Assembly (NCBI GenBank): GCA_045598285.1 | Contig: JAZLLU010000022.1 | Coordinates: 7,366-71,365, forward strand | From: RGIG5612 sp045598285 | Lineage (GTDB): Bacteria > Bacillota > Clostridia > Lachnospirales > Lachnospiraceae | Length of the DNA: 64,000 nucleotides | Direction of reading: 5' to 3' | Part shown: positions 23,426-33,323 of the stretch, piece by piece | How positions within the stretch are numbered: the first letter of the stretch is position 1 | Layout of the letters: the number at the start of each line of letters is the position of its first letter | Position numbers and translations under genes: made by a program | Notes under the pieces: generated by a model | The model's database searches: none | What the model was told of the DNA's origin: nothing | What the model saw: only the letters and a program-made list of their open reading frames with translations

Positions 23426-24245
23426 ACCTGAATTTATATAGCTCATTTGGCGTCAAACCTAAACAAAGCTTAATTCTTCGTAAGCCCACGCCAAAAAATC
23501 TTTGATATTCAATAAAACTTCTTGTTACTTTTGGCGTGGAGCTCCAAGAAACGTTGATATTACGTTGTGCCACGCCAAAAATATTTAATATTTCTTTATA
23601 TTATTATAATTTTTTTGGCGCAGCATTTAATAAAACCTTGATTTTACGTGGCCGACGCCAAAACGCCATTATGCTCGCGAAGCTGACGGCGCTTGGGCTA
23701 AGTAGTGCCCTGCGCCGTCCTTCGCTACTTACGGTGGCTGACTTTGACCAACAGTACATGTTCTTTCGAGTGCCACCTTAGTTTATTTACTCTTCCACAT
23801 ATAGGCTTGCCGTGGAAGAGTAGTTTTTATTTAAGGAAAAGGCCAAAATACTCTTCCAAAGAAGAGCATTAATCTGGAAGAGTAAATATTTTAAAAAAAA
23901 TAGAAAAAGTTACTCTTCCAGAAAGGAGGCTTGTTGCAGAAGAGTAATTTTAGGAAAATTTATTGATAAAATTACTCTTCCATGTGAGCTACTTTCCTGG
24001 AAGAGTAATTGGATATTTATAACTTCATTATTCATATATAGAGCCGGTGGTCACGCCGGCGAAGCGGCGCCGACGGCGACGCAATGGGACATAGTAGCAG
24101 CGGCGGTGTGATTTGTGGATTATCGGCGAGGTTGCGAGAAAGTGGGAAGGATGCGGACAACTTTTTGTTGTGCGCGGCCTTTCCACTTCGAGTGCCGATT
24201 ATCCATAAATCCACTGCCCAAAAGAGCTAGATAAACCTGCAATTT
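23426..24245. repeat. Composite hairpin element B with two different arrays (3 x 84 bp and 4 x 62 bp)
   Basis: Element B fills the 1.1-kb non-coding gap between hicA and the first lipoprotein gene. After AACCTGAATTTATATAGCTC come three units starting TTTGGCGT or TTTGGCGC at 23446, 23530 and 23614 (exactly 84 bp apart), each closed by ACGCCAAA. Then follow a GC-rich hairpin (23677-23725), a GGTGGC/GCCACC hairpin (23733-23777), four units of ACTCTTCC...GGAAGAGT starting at 23789, 23850, 23912 and 23974, and a GC-rich right module (about 24040-24225) with GTGGATTATCGGC and GCCGATTATCCA arms. It ends near AACCTGCAATTTATAGGG. The preceding 23250-23425 holds only AT-rich sequence and small hairpins. 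Confidence 0.75.
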
Positions 24246-24290
24246 ATAGGGATATATTAATTGTTAAAAACATTCGACAAAATTGACATT

Positions 24291-24320
24291 AAAAAGGGCC
24301 GAGACTTTTGTCTCGGCCCT
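24291..24320 (-). terminator. Terminator of the first lipoprotein gene
   Basis: GGGCCGAGAC and GTCTCGGCCC form a perfect 10-bp stem with a TTTT loop, followed on the minus strand by TTTTT. Confidence 0.85.
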
Positions 24321-24369
24321 CAAACATTTTTCAACTTAATTATCAATCAAATAAACATCACGCATATAC

Positions 24370-25305
24370 TTACTTTGTTATTGTAATGTCTTCCGATATT
24401 TTTTCCCAGGCGTTATTTTTTACATTACCCATTATTATTTGTCCATATAAAGTAGATAGATCCATATCCATTGTTTCTATAACTTCTGTTGAATATGGAT
24501 TAAAATTAGTAATACTGATTTGCCCGATACAATTATAGGTTACCGTGCTTACTGAATTTGGAATTAAGTATTGCGGCTGAGTTATATCTAGGCCTGGAAT
24601 CTCCGTTTTTAATCCATATTCTATCATATTTCCTTGTTCGTCAAACACAGTTCCTTCTCCTTTAACCTGTTGCGAACGTGGTACTAAATAAATACCTTGA
24701 GAAACGTCTATTATGTCCTCTGTTTTGTTTCGAGTTTCAAAAATAATAGAAAGTCCATTTTCAGTTTCTACTCTTTGTACATAAACCGTACAATAGTCAT
24801 TGTCTAGACAACATTGTCCTTTTGGTTCAGATGGCTTTTCAAAATTTTCTTTTACATCATTCACTAAAAACGAGCAAAGAATATACTCAGTTTTCTTGTA
24901 TGTTTTTCGTATTAATAAATCAATTTTTGAAATATCTTTAATTTCATATTGTGCTATTTGTTCTGGAGTAATATAAATCTTATCTTTTATAGTTTTTCCG
25001 CCTTTTAGTTTTAACACAAGACTTTTTACGCAAACATGATAATAATCATTTAAGAAGGCATCAGCTATATAAAAAGTATACTCATCGCTTTCAGTTTTAT
25101 TTTCAGCAGTAAAATTAATGGTAAATCCACCTGCTTCATCCATTTCTATCTTATTAGCTGTAATTACAATTTTTTCGTCATCATAGCCGACTATATCTTC
25201 AGTTTGTTTCTTTTCTTCTGCTGATTTCTTTGTTGAACCGCCACATCCTACAAGCGAAATCGCAAGCAATGTAACCATTAATATTGCAAAAATTTTCTTT
25301 TTCAT
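24370..25305 (-). CDS. Putative lipoprotein, paralogue 1
   Basis: 311 residues with a lipoprotein signal (AILMVTLLAISLVGCGG, lipid Cys21), so it is anchored on the outer face of the membrane. After a charged linker it has two similar-looking halves rich in beta strands, with repeated phrases such as EDIVGYDDEKI, ITPEQIAQYEIKDISKIDLL and GQCCLDNDYCTVYVQRVETENGL. I do not recognise a named family. It is clearly paralogous to the gene at 25665-26576, from which it is separated by element C. Each gene has its own terminator. Confidence 0.75.
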   Translation of the reverse strand: MKKKIFAILMVTLLAISLVGCGGSTKKSAEEKKQTEDIVGYDDEKIVITANKIEMDEAGGFTINFTAENKTESDEYTFYIADAFLNDYYHVCVKSLVLKLKGGKTIKDKIYITPEQIAQYEIKDISKIDLLIRKTYKKTEYILCSFLVNDVKENFEKPSEPKGQCCLDNDYCTVYVQRVETENGLSIIFETRNKTEDIIDVSQGIYLVPRSQQVKGEGTVFDEQGNMIEYGLKTEIPGLDITQPQYLIPNSVSTVTYNCIGQISITNFNPYSTEVIETMDMDLSTLYGQIIMGNVKNNAWEKISEDITITK

Positions 25306-25440
25306 AGTCTATTTCTCCCACTTTTTAATATGAAAATATTTAAACAAAATTACAAATACACATAATGATTCTACCCCCCCCAGACTTTTTTTGTCAACAA
25401 AAAAGGACCCCTCGGTTACAAAAAGGGCCAAGGCAAAAGT

Positions 25441-25600
25441 CCAATGTCATTAAGTTAAAATGACATTGGGCGTTAGCCAGTGAAGCGGCGCTGAAAAGCG
25501 ACGCAATGGGAGATAGTAGCAGAGGCGGTGTGTTTGGTGGATTATCTTTGATTATCCACCAATCCACCGCCCATGACCCTTACAAATTGCAAGTTTTTAA
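25441..25600. repeat. Composite hairpin element C (short form)
   Basis: One inverted repeat (CCAATGTCATT at 25441-25451, AATGACATTGG at 25459-25469) is followed by a module closely matching the right end of element B: GAAGCGGCGCTGAAAAGCGA, ACGCAATGGGAGATAGTAGC and AGAGGCGGTGTG at 25482-25533 correspond to 24061-24112. GGTGGATTATC...GATTATCCACC and GGCGGTG...CCACCGCC make a nested stem. It ends CCTTACAAATTGCAAG, the reverse of the end sequence of element A. It lies between the two lipoprotein paralogues. Confidence 0.65.
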
Positions 25601-25613
25601 AATGGATAAGCAT

Positions 25614-25646
25614 AAAAAATGGGGAGACTTATTTTATCTCCCCGTT
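25614..25646 (-). terminator. Terminator of the second lipoprotein gene
   Basis: GGGGAGA and TCTCCCC form the stem, followed on the minus strand by ATTTTTTAT, just after the stop codon at 25665. Confidence 0.75.
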
Positions 25647-25664
25647 TAAGATTAGTTTATATAC

Positions 25665-26576
25665 TTACTTAGTTACCGTGAATTCCTCAGTTGTAACTTG
25701 TGAGTATTCATTTCTAGCATTACGCATATTTATTGTTACATGTATCATAGATAAATCCACATCATTTGACTCAATTACTCCGCCTAAATTATAATCATTT
25801 ATCATCCCTTTGCAACTATAAGTCATTTTGTCTACCGACCCAGGAAGCAACAGTTGTCCTCTGTCCATATCTAATCCTGGAACATCAACCTTTAGTATAT
25901 AGTCTATCATATTTCCTGAAGCATCAATATAATCTGCAGCTTTACCATTCGCATCATATAAATAAATAGACTTATTAACTTCTATTAGATCTTTTGATTT
26001 ACTTCTAGTGTCAAAAGTAAGTAAGACTCCATTTTCAGTTTCTACCCTTTCAACATAAACCGTACAATAGTCATTGTCTAAAAAACATTGTCCTTTTGGC
26101 TCAGACGGTTTTTCAACATCCATTTCTTCTCCATGTGTTAAAAATGAACATTGTATATATTGAGTTGTCATGTGTTTTGTTTTTACTAACAAATCTACTT
26201 TTGAAATATCTTTAATCTCATATTGTGCTATTTGTTCTGGAGAAATATAGATTTTATCCTTAATAGTTTCTCCACTTGCTATATCATATTCAGATTCATT
26301 TATGCTTGCATGATAACAATTATTTAAGCAAGCATCTTTCGTATTTATATAATAATGGTGGCCATCAGATATATTTTCTATAGTAAGATTAATAGTAAAT
26401 CCACCTTTTTCATCAAAGCCCATCTTTGTTGAAGTAAATTTAAGTTCTCCATCATCATATCCGACTATATCTTCAGTTTGTTTCTTTTCTTCTTTTGATT
26501 TCTTTGAGTCGCTACATCCAATAAGTGAAATCGCAAGCAAGGTAACCATTAATATTACAAAAAATTTCTTTTTCAT
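25665..26576 (-). CDS. Putative lipoprotein, paralogue 2
   Basis: 303 residues with lipoprotein signal (VILMVTLLAISLIGCSD, Cys21). It aligns along its length with the upstream-numbered paralogue at 24370: shared phrases include EEKKQTEDIVGYDD, ISPEQIAQYEIKDISKVDLL and LDNDYCTVYVERVETENG. Function unknown; both are probably surface-exposed. It lies 20 bp downstream of pyruvate carboxylase on the same strand, so some read-through from pyc is possible. The tandem pair has diverged substantially, indicating an old duplication. Confidence 0.75.
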   Translation of the reverse strand: MKKKFFVILMVTLLAISLIGCSDSKKSKEEKKQTEDIVGYDDGELKFTSTKMGFDEKGGFTINLTIENISDGHHYYINTKDACLNNCYHASINESEYDIASGETIKDKIYISPEQIAQYEIKDISKVDLLVKTKHMTTQYIQCSFLTHGEEMDVEKPSEPKGQCFLDNDYCTVYVERVETENGVLLTFDTRSKSKDLIEVNKSIYLYDANGKAADYIDASGNMIDYILKVDVPGLDMDRGQLLLPGSVDKMTYSCKGMINDYNLGGVIESNDVDLSMIHVTINMRNARNEYSQVTTEEFTVTK

Positions 26577-26595
26577 AAGTCATTCTCCTATTACA

Positions 26596-29500
26596 CTATG
26601 CTTTAATCTTGATAAGTAATTGTCCTGCTTTTACAGTGTCATTTACTTTAACTAAAACTTCTTCAACTGTTCCGTTCATTCTTGCTGTAATTGAAGTTTC
26701 CATCTTCATAGCTTCTACTACAGCTAAGATATCGTTTTCGTTTACTTTATCTCCGACCTTGACATTAATCTTTGATACAGCACCCGGAATTGATGAACCA
26801 ACTTCAGACTTATCTGAAGGATCTGCCATAGGTACTTGAATTACATTTGATGAAGCAGTTGTATCTTTAACTTTTACATCTCTTAAAGAACCATTAAGTT
26901 CAAAATGAACTGTTCTATATCCTGCTTCATCAAGATCGCCGTTTCCTAAGTATTTAATAACTAATGTCTTACCATCTTCGATATTAACTTTATTTGTTTC
27001 ACCTTCTGCAAGTCCATGGAAGAATACGTGGCTTCCGAGACGAGTAATATATCCATACTCTTTTCTCTTCTTCCAGAAGTCTTCAACAACCTTAGGGAAC
27101 ATTACCCATGCAACTAAATCTCTATCAGTAATGTCTTCAGGTTTTTTAACTTCCTCAAGATGTTTTCTTGCATCTTCCCAATCAATAGGTTCAAGTAAAT
27201 CACCAGGACGACATGTAATTGGTTCTTCACCTTTAAGAACTACTTTTTGCAAATCTTTAGGGAAGCCCCATGTAGGCTGGCCCATCATACCCTTAAAGTA
27301 ACTTACTACTGAATCTGGGAATGCTAAAGCTTCACCTCTTTCAACAATGTTCTCAGCTGTTAAATCATTTTGAACCATAAAGATTGCAAGATCGCCAACC
27401 ATCTTCGATGAAGGTGTAACCTTAACGATATCGCCAAGCATTTCATTAACTGTTACGAACATTTCTCTAACTTCATTAAATCTATGACCAAGTCCCAAAC
27501 TTTGAACCTGTGGTCTAAGGTTTGTGTATTGTCCGCCAGGAATTTCGTAACGATAAATATCTGTAAGCGGTGTCTTAAGGTCAGATTCAAATGAATCATA
27601 ACGAAGGCGAATATCTTCCCAATATTCACTAAGTGGTTCAAGTTGCTGAAGATTAAGACCTGTGTCTCTTTCAGTTCCTTTAAGTGCTGATACAACAGAG
27701 TTCATAGAAGGCTGACTTGTAAGTCCTGACATTGATGAGATTGCAAGGTCAACAATATCAACGCCTGCTTCTGCTGCCATAATGCAAGCAGCAACTTGGT
27801 TTCCTGAAGTATCATGTGTATGAAGATGAATTGGAACTCCAACCTCATCTTTAAGTGCTTTAATAAGTGTCTTTGCAGCGTAAGGTTTAAGAAGTCCTGA
27901 CATATCTTTAATACAGATTGCATGTGAACCTCTCTTTTCTAATTCCTTAGCCATTTTTACATAGTAATCTAATGTATATTTATCTTTTCTTGGATCTGAG
28001 ATATCACCTGTATAACAGATTGTTGACTCAAGGAATTTTCCTTGCTCAAGAACTGACTCCATAGCAACTTCCATATTTGGAATCCAGTTAAGTGAGTCAA
28101 ATACACGGAATACATCTATTCCACCCTTTGCAGATTCTTCAATAAATTTCTTGACCATGTTGTCTGGATAGCTTGAATATCCTAAAAGGTTTGAACCTCT
28201 AAGAAGCATTTGGAAAAGAACGTTTGGAATATCACGTCTTAATAAATCAAGTCTCTCCCATGGATCTTCATATAAGAATCTATAAGCTGTATCAAAAGTT
28301 GCACCACCCCACATTTCAAATGAGAATGCATCTGCTAAAATATCAGCCATTGCATTAGCGCCCTTAACCATATCTCTTGTACGAACACGTGTAGCAAGCA
28401 AACTTTGATGAGCATCACGCATTGTAGTATCTGTAACCATAAGTTTCTTTTGGTCTAAAACAAAATCTCTAACTGCTTCAGGTCCTTTTGCATCAAAGAG
28501 TTGCTTAAGTCCATCTTTAGGTTTTTCATTTTCAAGTTTTACAAAACGAGGTGTATCATAAAGTTTTTGTCCTGCTGTAGGATCATTAACAACAATGTTA
28601 CCAATATATTTAAGCATACGAGTTGCTCTATCTTTGCTACCCGGGAGATTAAACAACTCGGGTGTATCGTCGATATATTTTGTATAACATTTGCCATCTA
28701 AGAAAGTTTCGCTAGTCAAAATATTACTTAAGAATCCAACATTAGTTTTTACACCACGAATTGTTGTTTCACTAATAGCTCGAAGTGCTTTTCTTGCCGC
28801 ACCCTCGAAAGTTGAATCCATACATGTAACCTTAACAAGTAAGCTATCATAGTAAGGTGTAATAACAGAACCAACATAAGTATTAGCGCCATCAAGTCTA
28901 ACTCCATTTCCCCCTGCAGCTCTGTAAGCTGTAATCTTTCCTGTATCAGGTGCGAAATTATTTGCTGGATCTTCTGTTGTGATACGACATTGAATTGCAT
29001 ATCCTCTCGTTGTAACATCTTCTTGCTTTTCAATTCCAATCATTGGATCAGAAAGTTTTGCGCCATCGGCAATAAGAATTTGAGAACGAACAAGGTCAAT
29101 ACCTGTAACCATTTCTGTTACAGTATGTTCAACCTGAATACGCGGATTCATTTCAATAAAGTAATGTTTTCCAGCTGCTTTATCTGCTAAGAATTCAACA
29201 GTACCAGCATTTTGATAACCAACTTCTTTTGCAATCTTAACTGCATCAGCGCAAATAGCTTCTCTAACCTCTTCAGGAAGTGACCAAGCAGGTGTATATT
29301 CAACAACTTTTTGGTAACGTCTTTGAAGTGAACAATCACGCTCGTATAAGTGAACGATGTTGCCATAGTTATCTGCTAAAATTTGTACTTCTATATGTTT
29401 TGGTTTAACGAGGAATTTCTCGATAAAAATGTCATCATTACCAAAAGCTTTTGCGGCTTCTGAACGTACAAGTTCGAAGGCTGGTTCTACTTCTTCTTCA

Positions 29501-30033
29501 CTGAAGCAACTTCTCATGCCACGGCCGCCACCACCTGAAGCAGCCTTTAAGATAACTGGGAAACCATACTCTTTTGCTTTTTCCAATGCTTCTTTAGCAT
29601 CTTTAAGTGGTTCTGTGCTTCCTGGAATTGTTGGAACGCCACATCTAAGTGCCATTTCTTTTGCACTTAGCTTATCTCCCATTTGACCTAAAACCTTAGA
29701 ATTTGGTCCAATAAAAATGATGCCTGCATCCTCACACGCTTTAGCGAAAGCAGCATTCTCACTTAAGAATCCGTACCCTGGATGAATGGCATCAACATTT
29801 TTTCTTTTTGCTAAATCCACAATCTCATCTATCGCTAGATAAGCTCCAAGCGGTGACAAACTCTCACCTATTAAGTATGCTTCATCAGCTTTAATTCTAT
29901 GTTCTGAATAAATGTCTTCCTTTGAATAAATAGCAACAGTACTTAACCCTAAATCATAGCAAGCTCTTAAAACTCTTGTTGCAATCTCTCCTCTGTTTGC
30001 AACTAAGACTTTTTTGATTTTTTTAGTTTCCAC
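26596..30033 (-). CDS. pyc: Pyruvate carboxylase
   Basis: 1145 residues, full length for the single-chain enzyme that makes oxaloacetate from pyruvate, bicarbonate and ATP. Order: biotin carboxylase with KKVLVANRGEIATRVLRAC and ATP-grasp loop ASGGGGRGMR (1-450), carboxyltransferase with TTMRDAHQSLLATRVRT (about 530-830), and a C-terminal biotinyl domain with VVEAMKMETSI. The start is GTG at 30033 with AGGAGG upstream. The biotin ligase gene lies directly upstream on the same strand. Supplies oxaloacetate for growth on substrates degraded to acetyl-CoA or pyruvate. Confidence 0.97.
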   Translation of the reverse strand: METKKIKKVLVANRGEIATRVLRACYDLGLSTVAIYSKEDIYSEHRIKADEAYLIGESLSPLGAYLAIDEIVDLAKRKNVDAIHPGYGFLSENAAFAKACEDAGIIFIGPNSKVLGQMGDKLSAKEMALRCGVPTIPGSTEPLKDAKEALEKAKEYGFPVILKAASGGGGRGMRSCFSEEEVEPAFELVRSEAAKAFGNDDIFIEKFLVKPKHIEVQILADNYGNIVHLYERDCSLQRRYQKVVEYTPAWSLPEEVREAICADAVKIAKEVGYQNAGTVEFLADKAAGKHYFIEMNPRIQVEHTVTEMVTGIDLVRSQILIADGAKLSDPMIGIEKQEDVTTRGYAIQCRITTEDPANNFAPDTGKITAYRAAGGNGVRLDGANTYVGSVITPYYDSLLVKVTCMDSTFEGAARKALRAISETTIRGVKTNVGFLSNILTSETFLDGKCYTKYIDDTPELFNLPGSKDRATRMLKYIGNIVVNDPTAGQKLYDTPRFVKLENEKPKDGLKQLFDAKGPEAVRDFVLDQKKLMVTDTTMRDAHQSLLATRVRTRDMVKGANAMADILADAFSFEMWGGATFDTAYRFLYEDPWERLDLLRRDIPNVLFQMLLRGSNLLGYSSYPDNMVKKFIEESAKGGIDVFRVFDSLNWIPNMEVAMESVLEQGKFLESTICYTGDISDPRKDKYTLDYYVKMAKELEKRGSHAICIKDMSGLLKPYAAKTLIKALKDEVGVPIHLHTHDTSGNQVAACIMAAEAGVDIVDLAISSMSGLTSQPSMNSVVSALKGTERDTGLNLQQLEPLSEYWEDIRLRYDSFESDLKTPLTDIYRYEIPGGQYTNLRPQVQSLGLGHRFNEVREMFVTVNEMLGDIVKVTPSSKMVGDLAIFMVQNDLTAENIVERGEALAFPDSVVSYFKGMMGQPTWGFPKDLQKVVLKGEEPITCRPGDLLEPIDWEDARKHLEEVKKPEDITDRDLVAWVMFPKVVEDFWKKRKEYGYITRLGSHVFFHGLAEGETNKVNIEDGKTLVIKYLGNGDLDEAGYRTVHFELNGSLRDVKVKDTTASSNVIQVPMADPSDKSEVGSSIPGAVSKINVKVGDKVNENDILAVVEAMKMETSITARMNGTVEEVLVKVNDTVKAGQLLIKIKA

Positions 30034-30143
30034 GATTTTCCCTCCTAAAGTCTGTTAATTTTTTATATGGAACTACTTTAATTATAGACAATTGTTTAGA
30101 AAAAAGTACAATAATTATCCATTTGGTATAATATTTTTATATT

Positions 30144-30701
30144 TCAAAAGATATTTATAATGTTCGCAACAATATTGCACAAAATTTGTTCTATTTTTAT
30201 TTCTTTTTTTGTTAAATGTTTTAGACTACTTGCATCTGGAAGTGATGCTGGCAATTTGTTATCTATATTTAAGCCAACTCCAACAATTACAAAAAGATTA
30301 TCATCATGTGGAATTGCTTCCATTAAAATTCCACATATTTTCTTTTTATCTAAAAGAACATCATTAGGCTCTTTTATTTCGCAATCAACATCGTACAATT
30401 TATCTATTGCTTTTTTTACTTCCTTGCCAACTCTTATCGGATAATCAATAATCTCAATTGGCTTTTTATTTGTCTTAACAATTAAAGAAAAATAAAGGCC
30501 TCCTTCTTCGCTAATAAAAGTTCTGTCGAATCTGCCTTTACCATTAGTTTGCTTTTTTGCAATTATCAAAGCCTCTTTTCCTTGCCTGGCAAGCAAAGAG
30601 GCATCAATATTTGTTGAAGTTGTTTCATCTTTTAAGATAATTTCTCCACGAAAATTTACATTATTATCTTTTAATTTTTCTTCTATTAATTGTAAATTCA
30701 C
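30144..30701 (-). CDS. birA: Biotin--[carboxylase] ligase, minimal form
   Basis: 185 residues. The catalytic motif is KQTNGKGRFDRTFISEEGGLYFSL (biotin and ATP loop), with PIRVGKEVKKAI and IKEPNDVLLDKKKICGILMEA, all standard BPL/LplA-like positions. It lacks both the N-terminal DNA-binding domain and most of the small C-terminal SH3-like domain, so it is shorter than usual and cannot repress genes. Its obvious client is pyruvate carboxylase, the next gene downstream. Confidence 0.9.
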   Translation of the reverse strand: MNLQLIEEKLKDNNVNFRGEIILKDETTSTNIDASLLARQGKEALIIAKKQTNGKGRFDRTFISEEGGLYFSLIVKTNKKPIEIIDYPIRVGKEVKKAIDKLYDVDCEIKEPNDVLLDKKKICGILMEAIPHDDNLFVIVGVGLNIDNKLPASLPDASSLKHLTKKEIKIEQILCNIVANIINIF

Positions 30702-30708
30702 GTTCTCA

Positions 30709-31812
30709 TTACCATTTGTTTTCTACTTTTTCTGCAAATCCCGGAAAATCTTTCACTTCAATAACTGTTCCATCGTCAAGTATTGCCTTTCCAGAATATT
30801 TTCCAAACACTTGATGTTGATCAGATTTAATAACAAATGCATCTGTGCAGCTAGCTCTATCTAAATCCGGGACAAATTCCATTTCAAATCTTCCATCATC
30901 AGATGTAAATGTCCAAGGTGCCGTGAAATTAGGTTTTCCGTTTACCTGTAATTTTTTTCTCGTTTCTTCATCAACATTAACTGTATCTTTACATCCTGGT
31001 TGTGTTGGTCCATTATTTCCCGGAATGTTAAATTGAACATGTGAGAGTTTATGAGCCTTTCCGTTATAGAAAAGCATATTTTCTGTTGCACAAGAAGTAT
31101 CTCCAAAACCATATCCAATATTCCATCCAAACGGAATTCCATCTACTTGGTAAGAAGCACTTCCCCAATACCATGTATTGTGATATGTCCAAACTCCTCT
31201 TCCCCAATCTAAAACTCCAAAACTATCTTCCGGATCAAAAATATATGTGCGTCCGTTAAACTCTACTTCTCCGCTTGCTCTTAAACAATTTATTTTTTGG
31301 TTAAAATAAAAATGGCCATCTTTTTCAAAAGGTGTTGCAATTACCATACTTTCATCGCCTGTTTGTGTTAAGGTTATCTTTGCGTTAAGGTCCTTATCTT
31401 TTTCGATTTGCGAAACATGAACATCTAAAACTCTTGTCCCTTTACCATCGTTAGAAATATTTATTTGATACACTTTTGCATTTTTATGCACATTGCCTAC
31501 TTCTGATGTGTTTGGCAAACCTACTTTTCCTAAAGGGAAAACGCTAAAGCCGTCTTTAGCAACTCTTAACCCTTCATCAAAATCCATAAAAGTAACGGTA
31601 TCAAGTCCCATATATCCATTATCATCAACCGTTGCTGCTAAAGCAAAATGTCCATTACTAATCAAATAATAGTCCCACTCTTTAATTCTACTCTTTGGTG
31701 CTTTTATCTGGCTTCTATCATAAATAGGGAGTAGACGTTTTGCATATCCCGGCTCCTTTATATTTCCTTTTTCATCTAACAATAAATCTGATTTTTTTAT
31801 TTCATGTTGCAT
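30709..31812 (-). CDS. DUF2804 family protein
   Basis: 367 residues matching the DUF2804 pattern: an opening GYAKRLLPIYDRSQIKAPKSRIKEWDYY, the central DSFGVLDWGRGVWTYHNTWYWGSAS and IGYGFGDTSCATENMLFYNGKAHKL. No signal peptide, so it is cytoplasmic or peripheral. The fold is predicted to be lipocalin-like beta in related proteins, and no activity is established to my knowledge. AAGGAG precedes the ATG. It sits between brnQ (12 bp upstream) and birA (7 bp downstream), suggesting a common transcript. Confidence 0.8.
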   Translation of the reverse strand: MQHEIKKSDLLLDEKGNIKEPGYAKRLLPIYDRSQIKAPKSRIKEWDYYLISNGHFALAATVDDNGYMGLDTVTFMDFDEGLRVAKDGFSVFPLGKVGLPNTSEVGNVHKNAKVYQINISNDGKGTRVLDVHVSQIEKDKDLNAKITLTQTGDESMVIATPFEKDGHFYFNQKINCLRASGEVEFNGRTYIFDPEDSFGVLDWGRGVWTYHNTWYWGSASYQVDGIPFGWNIGYGFGDTSCATENMLFYNGKAHKLSHVQFNIPGNNGPTQPGCKDTVNVDEETRKKLQVNGKPNFTAPWTFTSDDGRFEMEFVPDLDRASCTDAFVIKSDQHQVFGKYSGKAILDDGTVIEVKDFPGFAEKVENKW

Positions 31813-31824
31813 ACCCTTTCTCCT

Positions 31825-33198
31825 TTATGCAATTTGTTTTTTCTTGTTTGCTAAATAAATAATGATTCCAATTAAGCATCCTAATGCTGCAGGGCAAATC
31901 CATCCCAGTCCCACATTAAAGAGTGGAAATATTTTTGCCGCTACAGAAGAAATTTTGTCTAAGATTGCCGTATTAGTAACCCCTGCACCTTGAAGCGTTG
32001 ATGAAAGCGCATTAATAAAATCAAAAACAGCTGCAACTAACGTAAAGCCAATTGCCCATCTGTAAACATTTTTATCGTTATTAAATAACTTGCCGAATAA
32101 TGCAAGCAAAATAAGCACAATTGCAAGTGGATATAAGAACATCAATACTGGAACGCAAAAAGCGACAATTGTTGTTAAGCCAAGATTAGCAATCAAGAAT
32201 GAAACCACGCAAAAGATTATTACCCATACTTTATATTTCGGACCCTTTGCAAACATATTTGTAAATGCTGTGGCTCCACTAGTAACTAATCCTATAGCAG
32301 TCTTGAAACATGCAAATGTAACTATTGCTGTCATTATCCATGCGCCGGCTGCTCCAAAGTAATGATTTGCGATTAATCCTAAAACAGAACCACCGTTGTC
32401 ACACCCTTCGCATATGGCAAAACTGTTTGTTGAAATCAATGTTATGAAGAAATATATAACCCCCATAAATAAGCAACTAAATATTCCGCTAAGTGCTGTG
32501 TGCTTAGCAATTTTCACTGGCTCTTTTTCTCCAAAAAGTTTTATTGTGTCAATTACAACTACGCCGAATGCTAACCCGGCGAGCGCATCAAGTGTATTAT
32601 ATCCTTCTAGAAATCCTGTAAAGAAAGCACCTCCAGCACTTGCATAATTTTCTGCCATTGGCGCCGTTTCAACACTTCCGATAGGATTAATTAATGCCAC
32701 TATGATTAATCCTATTAAAAATACAAGAAATAATGGATTTAATATTCTGCCAATCCATACAACAATCTTTGATGGTCGAAAAGAAAAAATTAGTACTCCT
32801 ACGAAAAAGACAAATGAAAAAATTGCAAGAGCAATTGTTTGGTCTCCTTTAATTAGGTTTACTGCTCCAACAGAAAAAGATGTACTAGCGCAACGTGGAG
32901 CTGCAAACAATGGTCCTATTGTAAGATAAAGTAATGTGCAAAAGAACACACTATATTTTTTCCCAACATTACCAGCTAATTCTATTACACTATCACTTTT
33001 ACTAATTCCTAACGCAACAACTGACAACATAGGAAGTCCGACAGCCGTAATCAACATTCCCAAATATGCCAACGGCATATTTTGACCCGCGTCAATTCCT
33101 AACTTAGCTGGAAATATCAAATTGCCTGCTCCAAAGAACATTCCAAAGAGCATACTTACAATTATTAATCTTCTTCTAAAATTAAATTTCTTATTCAT
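31825..33198 (-). CDS. brnQ: Branched-chain amino acid transporter BrnQ
   Basis: 457 residues of the LIVCS family, about twelve hydrophobic segments. Signatures are MLFGMFFGAGNLIFPAKLGIDAG at the start, GPLFAAPRCASTSFSVG in an early loop and GYNTLDALAGLAFGVVVI at mid-protein. These carriers import Leu, Ile and Val with sodium or protons. First gene of a minus-strand group with DUF2804 and birA; divergent from the small membrane-protein gene at 33324. Confidence 0.92.
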   Translation of the reverse strand: MNKKFNFRRRLIIVSMLFGMFFGAGNLIFPAKLGIDAGQNMPLAYLGMLITAVGLPMLSVVALGISKSDSVIELAGNVGKKYSVFFCTLLYLTIGPLFAAPRCASTSFSVGAVNLIKGDQTIALAIFSFVFFVGVLIFSFRPSKIVVWIGRILNPLFLVFLIGLIIVALINPIGSVETAPMAENYASAGGAFFTGFLEGYNTLDALAGLAFGVVVIDTIKLFGEKEPVKIAKHTALSGIFSCLFMGVIYFFITLISTNSFAICEGCDNGGSVLGLIANHYFGAAGAWIMTAIVTFACFKTAIGLVTSGATAFTNMFAKGPKYKVWVIIFCVVSFLIANLGLTTIVAFCVPVLMFLYPLAIVLILLALFGKLFNNDKNVYRWAIGFTLVAAVFDFINALSSTLQGAGVTNTAILDKISSVAAKIFPLFNVGLGWICPAALGCLIGIIIYLANKKKQIA

Positions 33199-33323
33199 TT
33201 CACTACTCGCATTTTTTATTTAAATATTATCACAAAAACAATTGTGTGTCTTACAATATTGAAAATATTAATTTATTATACTAAAATACAATATATTTTA
33301 AAAAAATATGAAAGAAGGATTAT

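Noticed and set aside
23789..24006. ACTCTTCC/GGAAGAGT array as a CRISPR or integron attC array
   Set aside because: Arms alternate in inverted orientation at 20-40 bp, intervals are AT-rich and shared with another locus, there are no cassettes, and the attC core GTTRRRY is absent.
30709..31812. DUF2804 protein as a phloretin/diacetylphloroglucinol hydrolase
   Set aside because: No metal-binding motif of that hydrolase family is visible and the sequence fits DUF2804 throughout; proximity to aromatic genes is only about 9 kb.
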